From the NCBI RefSeq assembly GCF_000716715.1, contig NZ_JNYJ01000043.1, forward strand, positions 178,153 through 242,152: a stretch of 64,000 nucleotides of DNA, written 5' to 3'. Made by a program: the position numbers and the translations under genes. The notes below the pieces were generated by a model. It saw only the letters and a program-made list of their open reading frames with translations. It did not search any database and had not been told where the DNA came from. Of this stretch, positions 40,413 to 48,790 are shown one piece after another (the stretch's first letter is position 1; each line of letters begins with the position of its first letter). The stretch comes from Dactylosporangium aurantiacum (lineage in GTDB: Bacteria > Actinomycetota > Actinomycetes > Mycobacteriales > Micromonosporaceae).

Positions 40413-40516
40413 TGTTGGATCGGGCGATATCACCATCAAATGCCGCATATCATGAAGTCTGAAGGTCAACAGAAGCCAGGACCCGTGACCGGTCCGGAGC
40501 GCAGCGGAGGGCCGGC

Positions 40517-40891
40517 ATGACCGCGATCCTGGTCGCCGACGACGACATGGACATCAGGGACCTCGTCGCCTTCAAGCTCGAACAGGCCGGCTACGACGTC
40601 GTCGCCGTGGACAACGGCCTGGCCGCGCTCACCGAGGCGACCAAGAACCCGCCGGACCTCGTGGTGCTCGACGTCATGATGCCCGGCATGTCCGGCATCG
40701 ACGTGTGCCGCCAGCTGCGCCTGGACGCCGGCACCAAGGCGCTGCCGATCATCCTGCTCACCGCGCGCGCCCAGGAGGGTGACGTCGAGGTCGGCTTCGG
40801 CGCGGGCGCCGACGACTACATCGTCAAACCCTTCAGCCCCCGGGAGCTGGTGAGCCGCGTCGAGGCCGTGCTGGCGCGGATGCGCACGTGA
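40517..40891 (+). CDS. Receiver-only response regulator
   Basis: A 124-residue CheY-like single receiver domain. The acidic pocket is in VADDDMD, the phosphoacceptor aspartate in VVLDVMMPG (about D52), the threonine in LLTAR and the lysine in VKPFSP, so phosphorylation competence is expected. There is no output domain; it must act through a partner. Its stop overlaps the HEAT-repeat gene by 4 bases (GTGA), which itself overlaps the glycosyltransferase gene, so the HEAT protein or the transferase is a likely partner. The cognate kinase could be the convergent hybrid at 43477-45162. Confidence 0.95.
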   Translation: MTAILVADDDMDIRDLVAFKLEQAGYDVVAVDNGLAALTEATKNPPDLVVLDVMMPGMSGIDVCRQLRLDAGTKALPIILLTARAQEGDVEVGFGAGADDYIVKPFSPRELVSRVEAVLARMRT

Positions 40892-41991
40892 CGCTCGCCG
40901 GCGCCGCCGTCGTGGCGCTGGCGGTCCTGCTCGTCGCCGCCGTGGTCCTCGGCGGCCTCATCGTCGGCGGGCGGGCGGTGCGCCGCGCGCGCGAGACCCG
41001 CCGCGCGAAGCTCGCCCAGCCCGCCCGCCGGCTGCTCCTCGCGATCGCCGCCGGCGACGACGACCCCGAGCAGGTCGAGGCCCTCGTCCGGCTGCCCGAC
41101 GAGGTCTGGCAGGCGGTGGAGCCCAACGCGATCGCCCTGCTGGGCAAGGTCCGCGGCGAGGCGCACACCACGCTCGTCGACGTGTTCGAGCGTCGCGGCG
41201 CCGCCTGGCGGGCCCGCAGCCAGCTGCGCCGCCGCGACCCGGTGGCCCGCGCGCAGGCCGCCGAGGTGCTCGGCAGCCTCGGCCGCAAGGACGCCCTGCT
41301 GCCGCTGTGCGACCTGCTGGCCGACCCCGACCCCGACGTCCGGGTCGTCGCCGCCCGCTCGCTCGGCCGGATCGGCGACGCCGGCGCCACCCAGCCGCTG
41401 CTGGCCACCCTCGCCAGCCGCCGCATGGTGCCCCAGCAGGTCGTCGCGACCGCGCTGACCCGGCTCGGCACCGCCGCGCAGGGCGCCCTGCTGGCCAGCC
41501 TCGACGATCCGCGGGTGCCGATCCGGGCGACCGCCGCCGAGGTCCTGGGTCTGATCGGTGCGGCGGGTGCCACGGTACGGGTGGAGAGCGCGCTGCGCGC
41601 GGACCCGTCGATCGACGTGCGCATCAGCGCCGCCCGCACGCTGGGCCGGCTCGGCACGCGGACCGCCCTGGCACCGCTGCTCGACGCGCTCGGGCCGGAC
41701 CGGCCCGTGGTGCTGCGCGCGGAGGCCGCGAAGGCGCTCGGCGAGCTCGGCGCCGTCACCGCCGCGCCGGCGCTGACCGTGCTGCTGTCCGACGTCGAGT
41801 ACGTGGTGGCCCACAACGCGGCCCGCTCGCTGCTGCGCCTCGGCGGGGCCGGCCGGGCCGCCCTCGCCGCGGCCGAGCACCGGGCCGAGGCGGCGCCCGA
41901 CGACCCGCACGTCCTGCTCGCCGCGGCGCACGCCCGGGAGGCCCTGGCCGCGGCCGAGCTCGACGACCACCGCCGGCAACTCGTGCCATGA
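40888..41991 (+). CDS. Membrane-anchored HEAT-repeat protein
   Basis: A 367-residue protein. One N-terminal transmembrane helix (about residues 4-28) is followed by a cytoplasmic alpha-solenoid of about five to six HEAT/PBS-lyase-type repeats (DPDVRVVAARSLGRIGD, VPIRATAAEVLGLIG, SIDVRISAARTLGRLG, VVLRAEAAKALGELG). Such solenoids are protein-binding scaffolds. The GTG start overlaps the receiver gene and the stop overlaps the glycosyltransferase gene (ATGA), suggesting a fixed stoichiometry. A role tying the receiver to the membrane glycosyltransferase is an inference. Confidence 0.88.
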   Translation: MTLAGAAVVALAVLLVAAVVLGGLIVGGRAVRRARETRRAKLAQPARRLLLAIAAGDDDPEQVEALVRLPDEVWQAVEPNAIALLGKVRGEAHTTLVDVFERRGAAWRARSQLRRRDPVARAQAAEVLGSLGRKDALLPLCDLLADPDPDVRVVAARSLGRIGDAGATQPLLATLASRRMVPQQVVATALTRLGTAAQGALLASLDDPRVPIRATAAEVLGLIGAAGATVRVESALRADPSIDVRISAARTLGRLGTRTALAPLLDALGPDRPVVLRAEAAKALGELGAVTAAPALTVLLSDVEYVVAHNAARSLLRLGGAGRAALAAAEHRAEAAPDDPHVLLAAAHAREALAAAELDDHRRQLVP

Positions 41992-43511
41992 TCGCCGACT
42001 GGGTCCGGCAGGTGCTGACCGTCACGGACGTGTGCATCCTGACCTACTTCCTGCTGATCAACTCCAGCTACCTGGTGCTGATCGTGCTGGCCTCGGCCGA
42101 GTTCGTGCACCACATGCGGCGGGTGCCGTTCGCCGGGCACGAGGAGACGTACCGCAGCCCGCTGACCCAGCCCGTGTCGGTGCTGGTCCCGGCGTACAAC
42201 GAGGCGGCCGGGATCGTGCAGTCGGTGCAGGCGATGCTGGCGCTGCGGTACCCGGTGTTCGAGGTCATCGTCATCGACGACGGCTCCACCGACGACACGT
42301 TCGAGCGGCTGCGGGAGGAGTTCGGGCTGGTCGAGGTGCCGCGGGTGGTGCCGGACGCGACACCGACCCGCGGGCGCATCCAGTCGGTGCACGTGCCGCG
42401 GGAGCGCCCCGACCCGCTGGTCGTGGTGCGCAAGCAGAACGGCGGCAAGACCGACGCGGTCAACACGGGCATCAACGTCGCCCAGTACCCGCTGGTCTGC
42501 ATGGTCGACGCGGACTCGGTGCTGGACCCGCAGGCGCTGCTGTCGGTGGCGAAGCCCTTCACCGACGACCCGCTGCGCACCGTCGCGTCCGGCGGGGTCA
42601 TCCGGGTCGCGAACGGCTGCACCGTCGTGGCCGGCCGCATCGTCGACGTCCGGATGCCCCGCGGCTGGCTGCCGAGGGTGCAGGTGGTGGAGTACCTGCG
42701 GGCGTTCCTGCTCGGCCGCACCGGCTGGTCGCGCATCGGCGGGCTGCTCATCATCTCCGGCGCGTTCGGCATCTTCCGCCGGGACCTGCTGGTGGAGGTC
42801 GGCGGCCTGGACCACGACTGCATCGGCGAGGACGCCGAGCTGGTCGTGCGCCTGCACCGGCACCTGCGCCGGCAGCGGCGCGACTACCGCATCGTGTTCG
42901 TCGCCGAGCCCGTGTCCTGGAGCGAGGCGCCCAGCTCGCTGAAGGTGCTGAGCAAGCAGCGCCGCCGCTGGCACCGGGGCATCACCGAGATCCTCGGCAA
43001 GCACCGCTCGATGATCCTGAATCCGCGGTACGGCCGGATCGGGCTCGTCGCGATGCCCTACTACGTGCTGTTCGAGCTGCTCGCGCCGGTCGTCGAGCTG
43101 GCCGGGATCGTCCTGGTCCCGCTCGGGCTGTACGTGGGCGCGATCGACGCCGCGTTCGCCGTCGTGTTCGTCGGCGTCGCGTACGGCTACGCGCTGCTGC
43201 TCAACCTCATCGCGCTGACCGTGGAGGAGTACTCGTTCCACCGGTACCACCGCTGGACGGACCTGCTCGCCTCGGTGCTCGCCTCGCTGCTGGAGAACGT
43301 CGGCTACCGGCAGCTGACCGCGCTGTGGCGCACGATGGGCATGTGGGCCGCGATCCGCGGCGGCCGGCACGAATGGGGTCAGATGACCCGGACCGGTTTC
43401 CAGACCGTGCTGACCCCGGCGGCGCCACCGGCCGCACCCGGCCCGGCGCCGGACCACGCGCGGGGCCCGGCGCCGGTCACAGCCACAGAGGACGCTCGCG
43501 TGGAATCCTGA
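41988..43511 (+). CDS. Processive family 2 glycosyltransferase (PgaC/IcaA-like)
   Basis: A 507-residue membrane glycosyltransferase. An N-terminal membrane helix precedes the GT-A domain: VLVPAYNEA, the UDP-binding DDGSTDD, MVDADS (DxD), a catalytic aspartate in GEDAEL and the QRRRWHRG (QxxRW) motif of processive beta-glycan synthases. Three or four helices follow (about residues 345-420). The family makes poly-N-acetylglucosamine, cellulose or hyaluronan-like polymers. The ATG at 41988 overlaps the HEAT stop. The last 35 bases overlap the end of the convergent kinase gene. The C-terminus has an Ala/Pro-rich tail. Confidence 0.93.
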   Translation: MIADWVRQVLTVTDVCILTYFLLINSSYLVLIVLASAEFVHHMRRVPFAGHEETYRSPLTQPVSVLVPAYNEAAGIVQSVQAMLALRYPVFEVIVIDDGSTDDTFERLREEFGLVEVPRVVPDATPTRGRIQSVHVPRERPDPLVVVRKQNGGKTDAVNTGINVAQYPLVCMVDADSVLDPQALLSVAKPFTDDPLRTVASGGVIRVANGCTVVAGRIVDVRMPRGWLPRVQVVEYLRAFLLGRTGWSRIGGLLIISGAFGIFRRDLLVEVGGLDHDCIGEDAELVVRLHRHLRRQRRDYRIVFVAEPVSWSEAPSSLKVLSKQRRRWHRGITEILGKHRSMILNPRYGRIGLVAMPYYVLFELLAPVVELAGIVLVPLGLYVGAIDAAFAVVFVGVAYGYALLLNLIALTVEEYSFHRYHRWTDLLASVLASLLENVGYRQLTALWRTMGMWAAIRGGRHEWGQMTRTGFQTVLTPAAPPAAPGPAPDHARGPAPVTATEDARVES

Positions 43512-45162
43512 CCGTGAACGTGGTGCCGGCACCGACGACGCTGTCCACGGCGACCTCGCCGCCGTGGCCCTCCACGATCGTCTTGGTGATCGCCAGCCCG
43601 AGGCCCGCACCCTGCACGGCCTCGCGGACCGCGAACGTGCCGCGGAAGAACCGGGTGAACAGCTGCCCCTGCTCGGCCGGGTCGATGCCCACGCCGGTGT
43701 CCCTGACCTTGATGACCACGTCGGCGCCGTCGAGCTTCGCGGTCAGCTCGATCAGCCCGCCGTCCGGGGTGAAGTTGACCGCGTTGACGAGCAGGTTGAC
43801 CAGGGCGCGCCGCAGCTGCTCCGGGTCGGCGTCGATGGTGCCGAGCCGCGGTGCGATGGCGAGCTCCAGGCGGTGGTCGCGGCGGCTGGCCCGCGCCTCG
43901 ACGGCGGCGTGCGCGGCCACCAGCACCTCGGTCAGGTCGGTGGTGACCAGCTCCAGGTCGAAGACGCCCGCCTCGACCTTGGAGATGGTGAGCAGGTCCT
44001 CGATGAGCGCCCGCAGCCGGTCGGAGTTGCGGCCGATGACCTGCAGCATCCGGGTCTGCGCCGGGTTGAGCTCGCCGGCGTCGCCGGAGGCGAGGACCTC
44101 GAGGTGGCCGATGACGTTGGTCAGCGGGGTGCGGAACTCGTGCGACACGGTGGCCACGAAGTCGCTCTTGGCCACGTCGAGCTCGCGCAGCCGGGACACC
44201 GCCTCGCGTTCGTGCTCGTAGGCGGCGCGCAGCGCGTCCTCGGTGCGTTTGCGGTCGGTGATGTCGTGCACGAAGGCGTTGAAGCTCCACCCCTGCATCG
44301 GGTCCGGCACCGCCCACACGGCGAGCTCGACGGGGAACTCGTAGCCGTTGGCGTGCCAGGCGGAGATCTCGATCCGGTTGTCCAGCACGCGTTTCTCGCC
44401 CGTGGTCAGGAAGCGCCCGATGCCGAGATGGTGGGCCTCGCGGAAGCGCGGCGGCACGATCGTGTCGGCCAGCCGGCGCCCGATGGCCTCCTCCTTCGAC
44501 AGCCCGAACACCTTCTCCGCGGCGGCGTTCCAGCCGGTGATCATGCCGCCCTCGTCCATCGCGACGAACGCCTCGACGCAGCTGTCGAGGATGCGCTCCA
44601 TCCGCTCGGCGCCGAAGCGCACCGCCTGCGTCGCGGCCATCCGGTCGGCGACCCGGCCGAGCTGGATGCCGACGTCGGCCATGATCTCCAACAGCCGCGC
44701 GTCCGGCGCGGCCGGCTCGCGCGTGAAGAACTCCAGCACCGCGGCGGTGACGCCGCGGGCGATGACCGGGAAGGCGATGGCGGCGCCGACCCCTTCGAGG
44801 GCGCCGGCGAGCCGGGCCCTGACGAAGTTGCGGTCCTCGGCGACGGCCGGGATCCACACGGGCCGGCCGGTCGTGGCCGCCTGCCCCACGACGCCGCCGC
44901 CGTAGGTGAACCGGAACCCGGTGCTGGCCGCCCGGAGGCCGGCGAAGGAGCCGGGCTCGACCTCGTACCAGATGTCGGTGGAGACGAAGACCCGGCGGTC
45001 GCGCGGGTCCGGCAGGCACAGGTGGCCGGCGTCCCAGCCGGTGGCGGCGCAGACCGCCTTGATCACGGGCAGCCCGGCGTCGGTGATGTCGTCGGCCTCG
45101 TTCGCGATCCGGGTCGCCTCCTGCAGCAGGGAGACCAGGACGAGTTCGCGATCCTTCGGCAC
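43477..45162 (-). CDS. GAF-PAS sensor histidine kinase
   Basis: A 561-residue cytoplasmic sensor kinase. A GAF domain (about residues 15-165), a PAS domain (about 190-310, MDEGGMITGWNAAAEKVFG), a HisKA domain with the phosphoacceptor in VSHEFRTPLTN (about 335), and a HATPase with NLLVNAVNF (N-box), DTGVGID (G1) and GAGLGLAI (G2) are all intact. No membrane helix is present. It converges with the glycosyltransferase gene with a 35-base overlap of stop regions, so the two messages could pair. A cognate receiver may be the single-domain regulator at 40517-40891. Confidence 0.95.
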   Translation of the reverse strand: MPKDRELVLVSLLQEATRIANEADDITDAGLPVIKAVCAATGWDAGHLCLPDPRDRRVFVSTDIWYEVEPGSFAGLRAASTGFRFTYGGGVVGQAATTGRPVWIPAVAEDRNFVRARLAGALEGVGAAIAFPVIARGVTAAVLEFFTREPAAPDARLLEIMADVGIQLGRVADRMAATQAVRFGAERMERILDSCVEAFVAMDEGGMITGWNAAAEKVFGLSKEEAIGRRLADTIVPPRFREAHHLGIGRFLTTGEKRVLDNRIEISAWHANGYEFPVELAVWAVPDPMQGWSFNAFVHDITDRKRTEDALRAAYEHEREAVSRLRELDVAKSDFVATVSHEFRTPLTNVIGHLEVLASGDAGELNPAQTRMLQVIGRNSDRLRALIEDLLTISKVEAGVFDLELVTTDLTEVLVAAHAAVEARASRRDHRLELAIAPRLGTIDADPEQLRRALVNLLVNAVNFTPDGGLIELTAKLDGADVVIKVRDTGVGIDPAEQGQLFTRFFRGTFAVREAVQGAGLGLAITKTIVEGHGGEVAVDSVVGAGTTFTVRIPRERPLWL

Positions 45163-45184
45163 ATCTTCGATCGTAAAGTCGTCA

Positions 45185-45233
45185 CCCGCCGCGATCAGCC
45201 CGTTTCGTGGGGATCGCGGCGGGTTTCGTGAGG
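45185..45233. terminator. Hairpin between the PHP gene and the GAF-PAS kinase gene
   Basis: A perfect 12-bp stem CCCGCCGCGATC / GATCGCGGCGGG with a 25-base loop, followed by TTT on the plus strand. It lies after the PHP stop and just upstream of the kinase start on the minus strand. Confidence 0.7.
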
Positions 45234-45253
45234 TCGGCGCGGGTCGGGCCCGG

Positions 45254-45982
45254 TCAGGCCGTGGCGGGTGAGCGGTGCAGCGCCGCGGCGATCTCCCGCA
45301 CGTACCGGTAGACGCCGACCTCGCCGGCGCGGACGCCGTCGCTGACCGCGACCAGCCGCACGCCGCCCTCGACGCACGCCTGGGCGAAGCGCAGCCCGGG
45401 CAGGCGGTGCCGCTCGCTGACCTCGACGACGGTGCCGTTGAGCCGGCAGGCCCCGACCAGCTCGGCGATCGCCGAGTCCGGCACCGCGGCCTCGTCGATG
45501 CCGGCCCGGGCGAGGAAGTCCAGGGGGCGGGCGAGGCGGGTCGGCGCGTACCGGGAGACCCGCTCCACGGCCAGCCCGGTCACGGTGACGACCTGGTCGA
45601 TGACGTCCAGGGCGCGCATGGTGCCGTTGTCGATGAGGCCGCGCACGGCGTCGGGGCTGAGCAGGCCGGCGGGCAGCGGCAGGCGGTTCAGGCCGACCGA
45701 GATGACCTCCAGGCCGTTGAGGTCGGCCGGGAACGCCAGCCAGCCGTCGATGCCGATCGCCTCGACCTCGACGCCGCGGCGCAGCACGATGTCGGTGCGC
45801 TGCTGGGCGCGCTGGATGGACGACAGGTACGGCGACAGCCAGCTCGTGTCGGGTCCGACCCGGTCGGCGAACGTCACCTCGGTCAGCCCCGCCTGCTCGG
45901 CGCTGGCCACGAGGACGCTGACGCTGTCCCGGCCCGACGAGAACGCGGTGTGGACGTGGCCGTCGGCGGCAAGGTCGATCAT
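45254..45982 (-). CDS. PHP domain-containing protein
   Basis: A 242-residue protein of the polymerase-and-histidinol-phosphatase fold. The N-terminal metal motif DGHVHTAFSSGRDS is present and a mid-domain glutamate (GVEVEAIG) occupies the usual position; the C-terminal metal residues are weaker. Members are phosphoesterases or nucleases of the HisK/YcdX type. The substrate is unknown. The start ATG 45982 has a GGGAAG site; a longer frame to 46108 has atypical content. It is flanked by two-component genes but on its own transcript. Confidence 0.85.
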   Translation of the reverse strand: MIDLAADGHVHTAFSSGRDSVSVLVASAEQAGLTEVTFADRVGPDTSWLSPYLSSIQRAQQRTDIVLRRGVEVEAIGIDGWLAFPADLNGLEVISVGLNRLPLPAGLLSPDAVRGLIDNGTMRALDVIDQVVTVTGLAVERVSRYAPTRLARPLDFLARAGIDEAAVPDSAIAELVGACRLNGTVVEVSERHRLPGLRFAQACVEGGVRLVAVSDGVRAGEVGVYRYVREIAAALHRSPATA

Positions 45983-46104
45983 GTGGGCTCTCTTCCCTGG
46001 GGCTGGCTGCTCTTTCCACTCATCAGGTTGCCGGGCCCGCGTCCCCTGCCCGGTCCCGCGCAGTTGCGCTTGGGTTGACGCCCGCGCCCGGTCCGGCGCC
46101 CGCT

Positions 46105-46815
46105 TCACTCACCGGCGCGGTCGAGCACCGGGCGGCGGTAGCGGTACCCGAACCCGCGCACCGACTCGATCGGCGAGGCGTCGGGGTCGGTCCAGCCGAG
46201 CTTGCGACGCAGCCGCAGCACCGCGAACTTGACCCGCTCCGGCCCGATGCCGGTCGGGTCGTCCCACGCCTGCGCCAGCAGCTGGTTGGGCGACAGCACC
46301 GCGCCGGCGTGCCGGACGAGCACGTTGAGCAGCCGGAACTCCGTCGGCGTCAGGCGCACCTCCTCGCCGGCGACGAACGTGCGCCGGGCGGCCGGGTCGA
46401 TGCGCAGGACGCCGTCGTCGTACACCTCGTCGGCCCACGACGCCGGCCCGGCGCTGCGCCGCAGCAGCGCCTCCACCCTCGCCACCAGCTCGGCGTTGGT
46501 GAACGGCTTGGTGAGGTAGTCGTCGGCGCCGCCGCGCAGCCCGCGCACCTTGTCGGACTCCTGCCCGTGCGCGGTCAGCAGCAGCACCGGCACGTCACTG
46601 ACGTCCCGCAGCCGCTCCAACACCTGCCAGCCGTCCATGCCGGGCAGGCCGATGTCGAGGATCACCAGCTCCGGACGCTCCGTGTAGGCGTCCCTGAGCC
46701 CCGTCCTGCCGTCCTTGGCGTGTGCGACCTGGTGCCCGGCCCGCGTCAGCAGCAGCCGCAGTGCCATGGCGATATCTGGATCGTCCTCGACGACGAGAAG
46801 CCGGCTCACGATCAT
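46105..46815 (-). CDS. OmpR-family response regulator
   Basis: A 236-residue regulator. A receiver domain (VVEDDPD, phosphoacceptor in VILDIGLPG, LLTAHG, TKPF) is followed by a winged-helix output domain (LTPTEFRLLNVLVRHAG, and RGFGYRYRR at the end). The ATG at 46815 overlaps the kinase stop as ATGA. GTG 46809 is an alternative with a GGGGG site 6 bases upstream. It is the natural partner of the PAS kinase directly upstream in the same operon. Target promoters are unknown. Confidence 0.95.
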   Translation of the reverse strand: MIVSRLLVVEDDPDIAMALRLLLTRAGHQVAHAKDGRTGLRDAYTERPELVILDIGLPGMDGWQVLERLRDVSDVPVLLLTAHGQESDKVRGLRGGADDYLTKPFTNAELVARVEALLRRSAGPASWADEVYDDGVLRIDPAARRTFVAGEEVRLTPTEFRLLNVLVRHAGAVLSPNQLLAQAWDDPTGIGPERVKFAVLRLRRKLGWTDPDASPIESVRGFGYRYRRPVLDRAGE

Positions 46816-48770
46816 CCCCCGTTTCGTGCTGGTCGCGAAGGCAACGACAGCGTGACCGTCGTGCCGACCCCTTCGGTGCTGGCGACGCTGATGCCGCCGC
46901 CGTGCAGTTCGACGATGGCCCGGCTCACCACGAGCCCGAGCCCGGTGCCGGGCATGACCTGCCGCCCGACCGCCGCGGCGACGTTGGAGCCGCGGAAGAA
47001 TGCGCTGAAGAGCCTGGGCAGGTCCGCCGCCGGGATGCCGACCCCGGAGTCCGCCACGGCGACCGTCCAGCCGTCGCCGGCGGGCCCGGCCCGCACGGTG
47101 ACCTGCCCGCCGCTCGGCGTGAACTTGACCGCGTTGCTGATCAGGTTGTCCACCACCTGGTGCAGCCGGGTGTCGTCGCAGACCAGCTCCGGCCCGTCGG
47201 TGCACTCGAGCACCAGCTCCAGCCCGGCCGCGAGCGCCGCCGGGGTCCGCTCCGCGACGGCGACCGCGAGCAGGTCGGGCAGGCGGGTCGGCATCGGCTT
47301 GAGCTGCAGGGTGCGGGCCTCCAGCCGGGACAGCAGCAGCAGGTCCTCGATGAGGCGCAGCAGCCGGTTGGCGTTGCGGTCGATCACGTCGAGATACGTG
47401 CGCTGGTCCTCGGACAGCTCGCCGGTGGTGGCGTCGCCGAGCAGGTGCGCGAACGCGACGACCGAGGACAGCGGGCCGCGCAGCTCGTGCGAGACGGTGG
47501 CGACGAACTCGTTGTTGAGCGCGGTCGCCTCGATCAGCGCCTGGTTGCGCTCCTCCAGGCCGCGGCTGCGCTCCTCCAGGCCGCGGCGGACCGCGACCCT
47601 GGCGGTGACGTCGCGGATGTGCACGAGCGTGCCGGAGTCCGACTCGCCGGGGCCGGCCACCGGCACCAGGTCGACCTCCAGGACCCGGCCGTCGGCGAAC
47701 GGGAACTCCTCGCCGACGATCGCGGTGCGCAGGCCGAACGCCTCACGCAGCCGCTCCACCCGCGGCGAGCCGGGGCCGAGCCGGTCGATCACCCGGCCGA
47801 TCACCGCGGCCCAGTCCAGGGGGTCGTCCTCGTGCTCGCCGGCGGGGCCGGCCATCCCGGTGTCCAGCAGCCGGTGCGCGGCGAGGTTGGCCAGCACGAC
47901 CCGGCCGGCCTCGTCGAGCAGCAGCAGCCCGTCGCCCATCGTCTCCACGAGCCGGGCGAGGCGCTGCTGCTCCACGCGCGCGGTCCGCTCGGTCTCGCGC
48001 TGGCGGGTCACGTCGATGCCGAAGAAGGCGACCGCGCCGACGTCGGGGTCGTCGACAAAGCTGCGGGCGGCGACCTCGATGGTGCGCCACCGCCCGGTGG
48101 CGGTGCACAGCCGCAGGTCGACCGTGCCGGCCGGGTGCCGGCCGGCGCAGCAGGTGAGGAACATGGCGACGGCCGCGGGCCGGTCGTCGGGGTGGATCAG
48201 GTCGACGATGCGGTAGTCGCCGGGTCTGTGCCGGTCGTAGCCGAGGACCGCGGTGAACGAGTCGGACAGCGCGCTCCACCCGCGGGACGGGTCGACGGTC
48301 ACGATCATCGCCCGGGCGCCGGTGGTGATCGCCCACGCGAGGGGAGAGCCGAGCATCGGCGGCGGCGGCACCGCCCGGCACGGCTGGGCCAGGGCGCGGT
48401 CGGCGGCGGCGGCGATCTCCGCGGCGGCGGCGAGCAGCTCGCTGCGCGCCGGCGCGGCGCTGAACTCGACGCGCAGCTCCTGTCCCCACTGCGCCGGCCC
48501 GACCGGCAGCCGCTCCAGCAGGTCCAGCTCGCCGACGACCGGGGTCAGCGCGGGGACGATCTCGGCGGAGCGCACCCCGGAGAAGCCCCGCAGCCGCGCG
48601 ACGAGACGCTGCGCGTCCACCACGGTGGTCGCGTTCGCGGCACGGACCACCAGGTCGACCACGGCGCCCTCGATAAGGCCCGTGTCAACCAGACGGTCGG
48701 TCTCTCCACGCAAAGCTCTCCTCGGCCGGCAGGCGTCGCGACATCCGTCGCTTACCGTCGGTACACACAT
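46812..48770 (-). CDS. PAS sensor histidine kinase
   Basis: A soluble kinase of up to 652 residues. Residues from about 165 to 270 are a first PAS domain (RPGDYRIVDLIHPDD, the PAS/PAC pattern), and about 275-395 a second. HisKA has VSHELRGPLSS (H at about 440), and the HATPase has NLISNAVKF, DSGVGIP and GTGLGLV. No membrane helix is visible. The ATG at 48770 overlaps the -10 region, so a TTG at 48713 behind GAGGAG may be the true start. It shares a symmetric promoter with the divergent kinase-like gene at 48791 and is coupled to the OmpR-type gene. Confidence 0.9.
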   Translation of the reverse strand: MCVPTVSDGCRDACRPRRALRGETDRLVDTGLIEGAVVDLVVRAANATTVVDAQRLVARLRGFSGVRSAEIVPALTPVVGELDLLERLPVGPAQWGQELRVEFSAAPARSELLAAAAEIAAAADRALAQPCRAVPPPPMLGSPLAWAITTGARAMIVTVDPSRGWSALSDSFTAVLGYDRHRPGDYRIVDLIHPDDRPAAVAMFLTCCAGRHPAGTVDLRLCTATGRWRTIEVAARSFVDDPDVGAVAFFGIDVTRQRETERTARVEQQRLARLVETMGDGLLLLDEAGRVVLANLAAHRLLDTGMAGPAGEHEDDPLDWAAVIGRVIDRLGPGSPRVERLREAFGLRTAIVGEEFPFADGRVLEVDLVPVAGPGESDSGTLVHIRDVTARVAVRRGLEERSRGLEERNQALIEATALNNEFVATVSHELRGPLSSVVAFAHLLGDATTGELSEDQRTYLDVIDRNANRLLRLIEDLLLLSRLEARTLQLKPMPTRLPDLLAVAVAERTPAALAAGLELVLECTDGPELVCDDTRLHQVVDNLISNAVKFTPSGGQVTVRAGPAGDGWTVAVADSGVGIPAADLPRLFSAFFRGSNVAAAVGRQVMPGTGLGLVVSRAIVELHGGGISVASTEGVGTTVTLSLPSRPARNGG

Positions 48771-48776
48771 ATACTA
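48770..48776. promoter_or_regulatory. Symmetric bidirectional -10 element
   Basis: TATACT on the plus strand (48770-48775) and TAGTAT on the minus strand (48776-48771) overlap almost completely. Each matches the TANNNT -10 element. They can drive divergent transcripts of the degenerate kinase-like gene (48791, plus) and the PAS kinase gene (minus). Confidence 0.65.
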
Positions 48777-48790
48777 CGCAATGTAATGAC

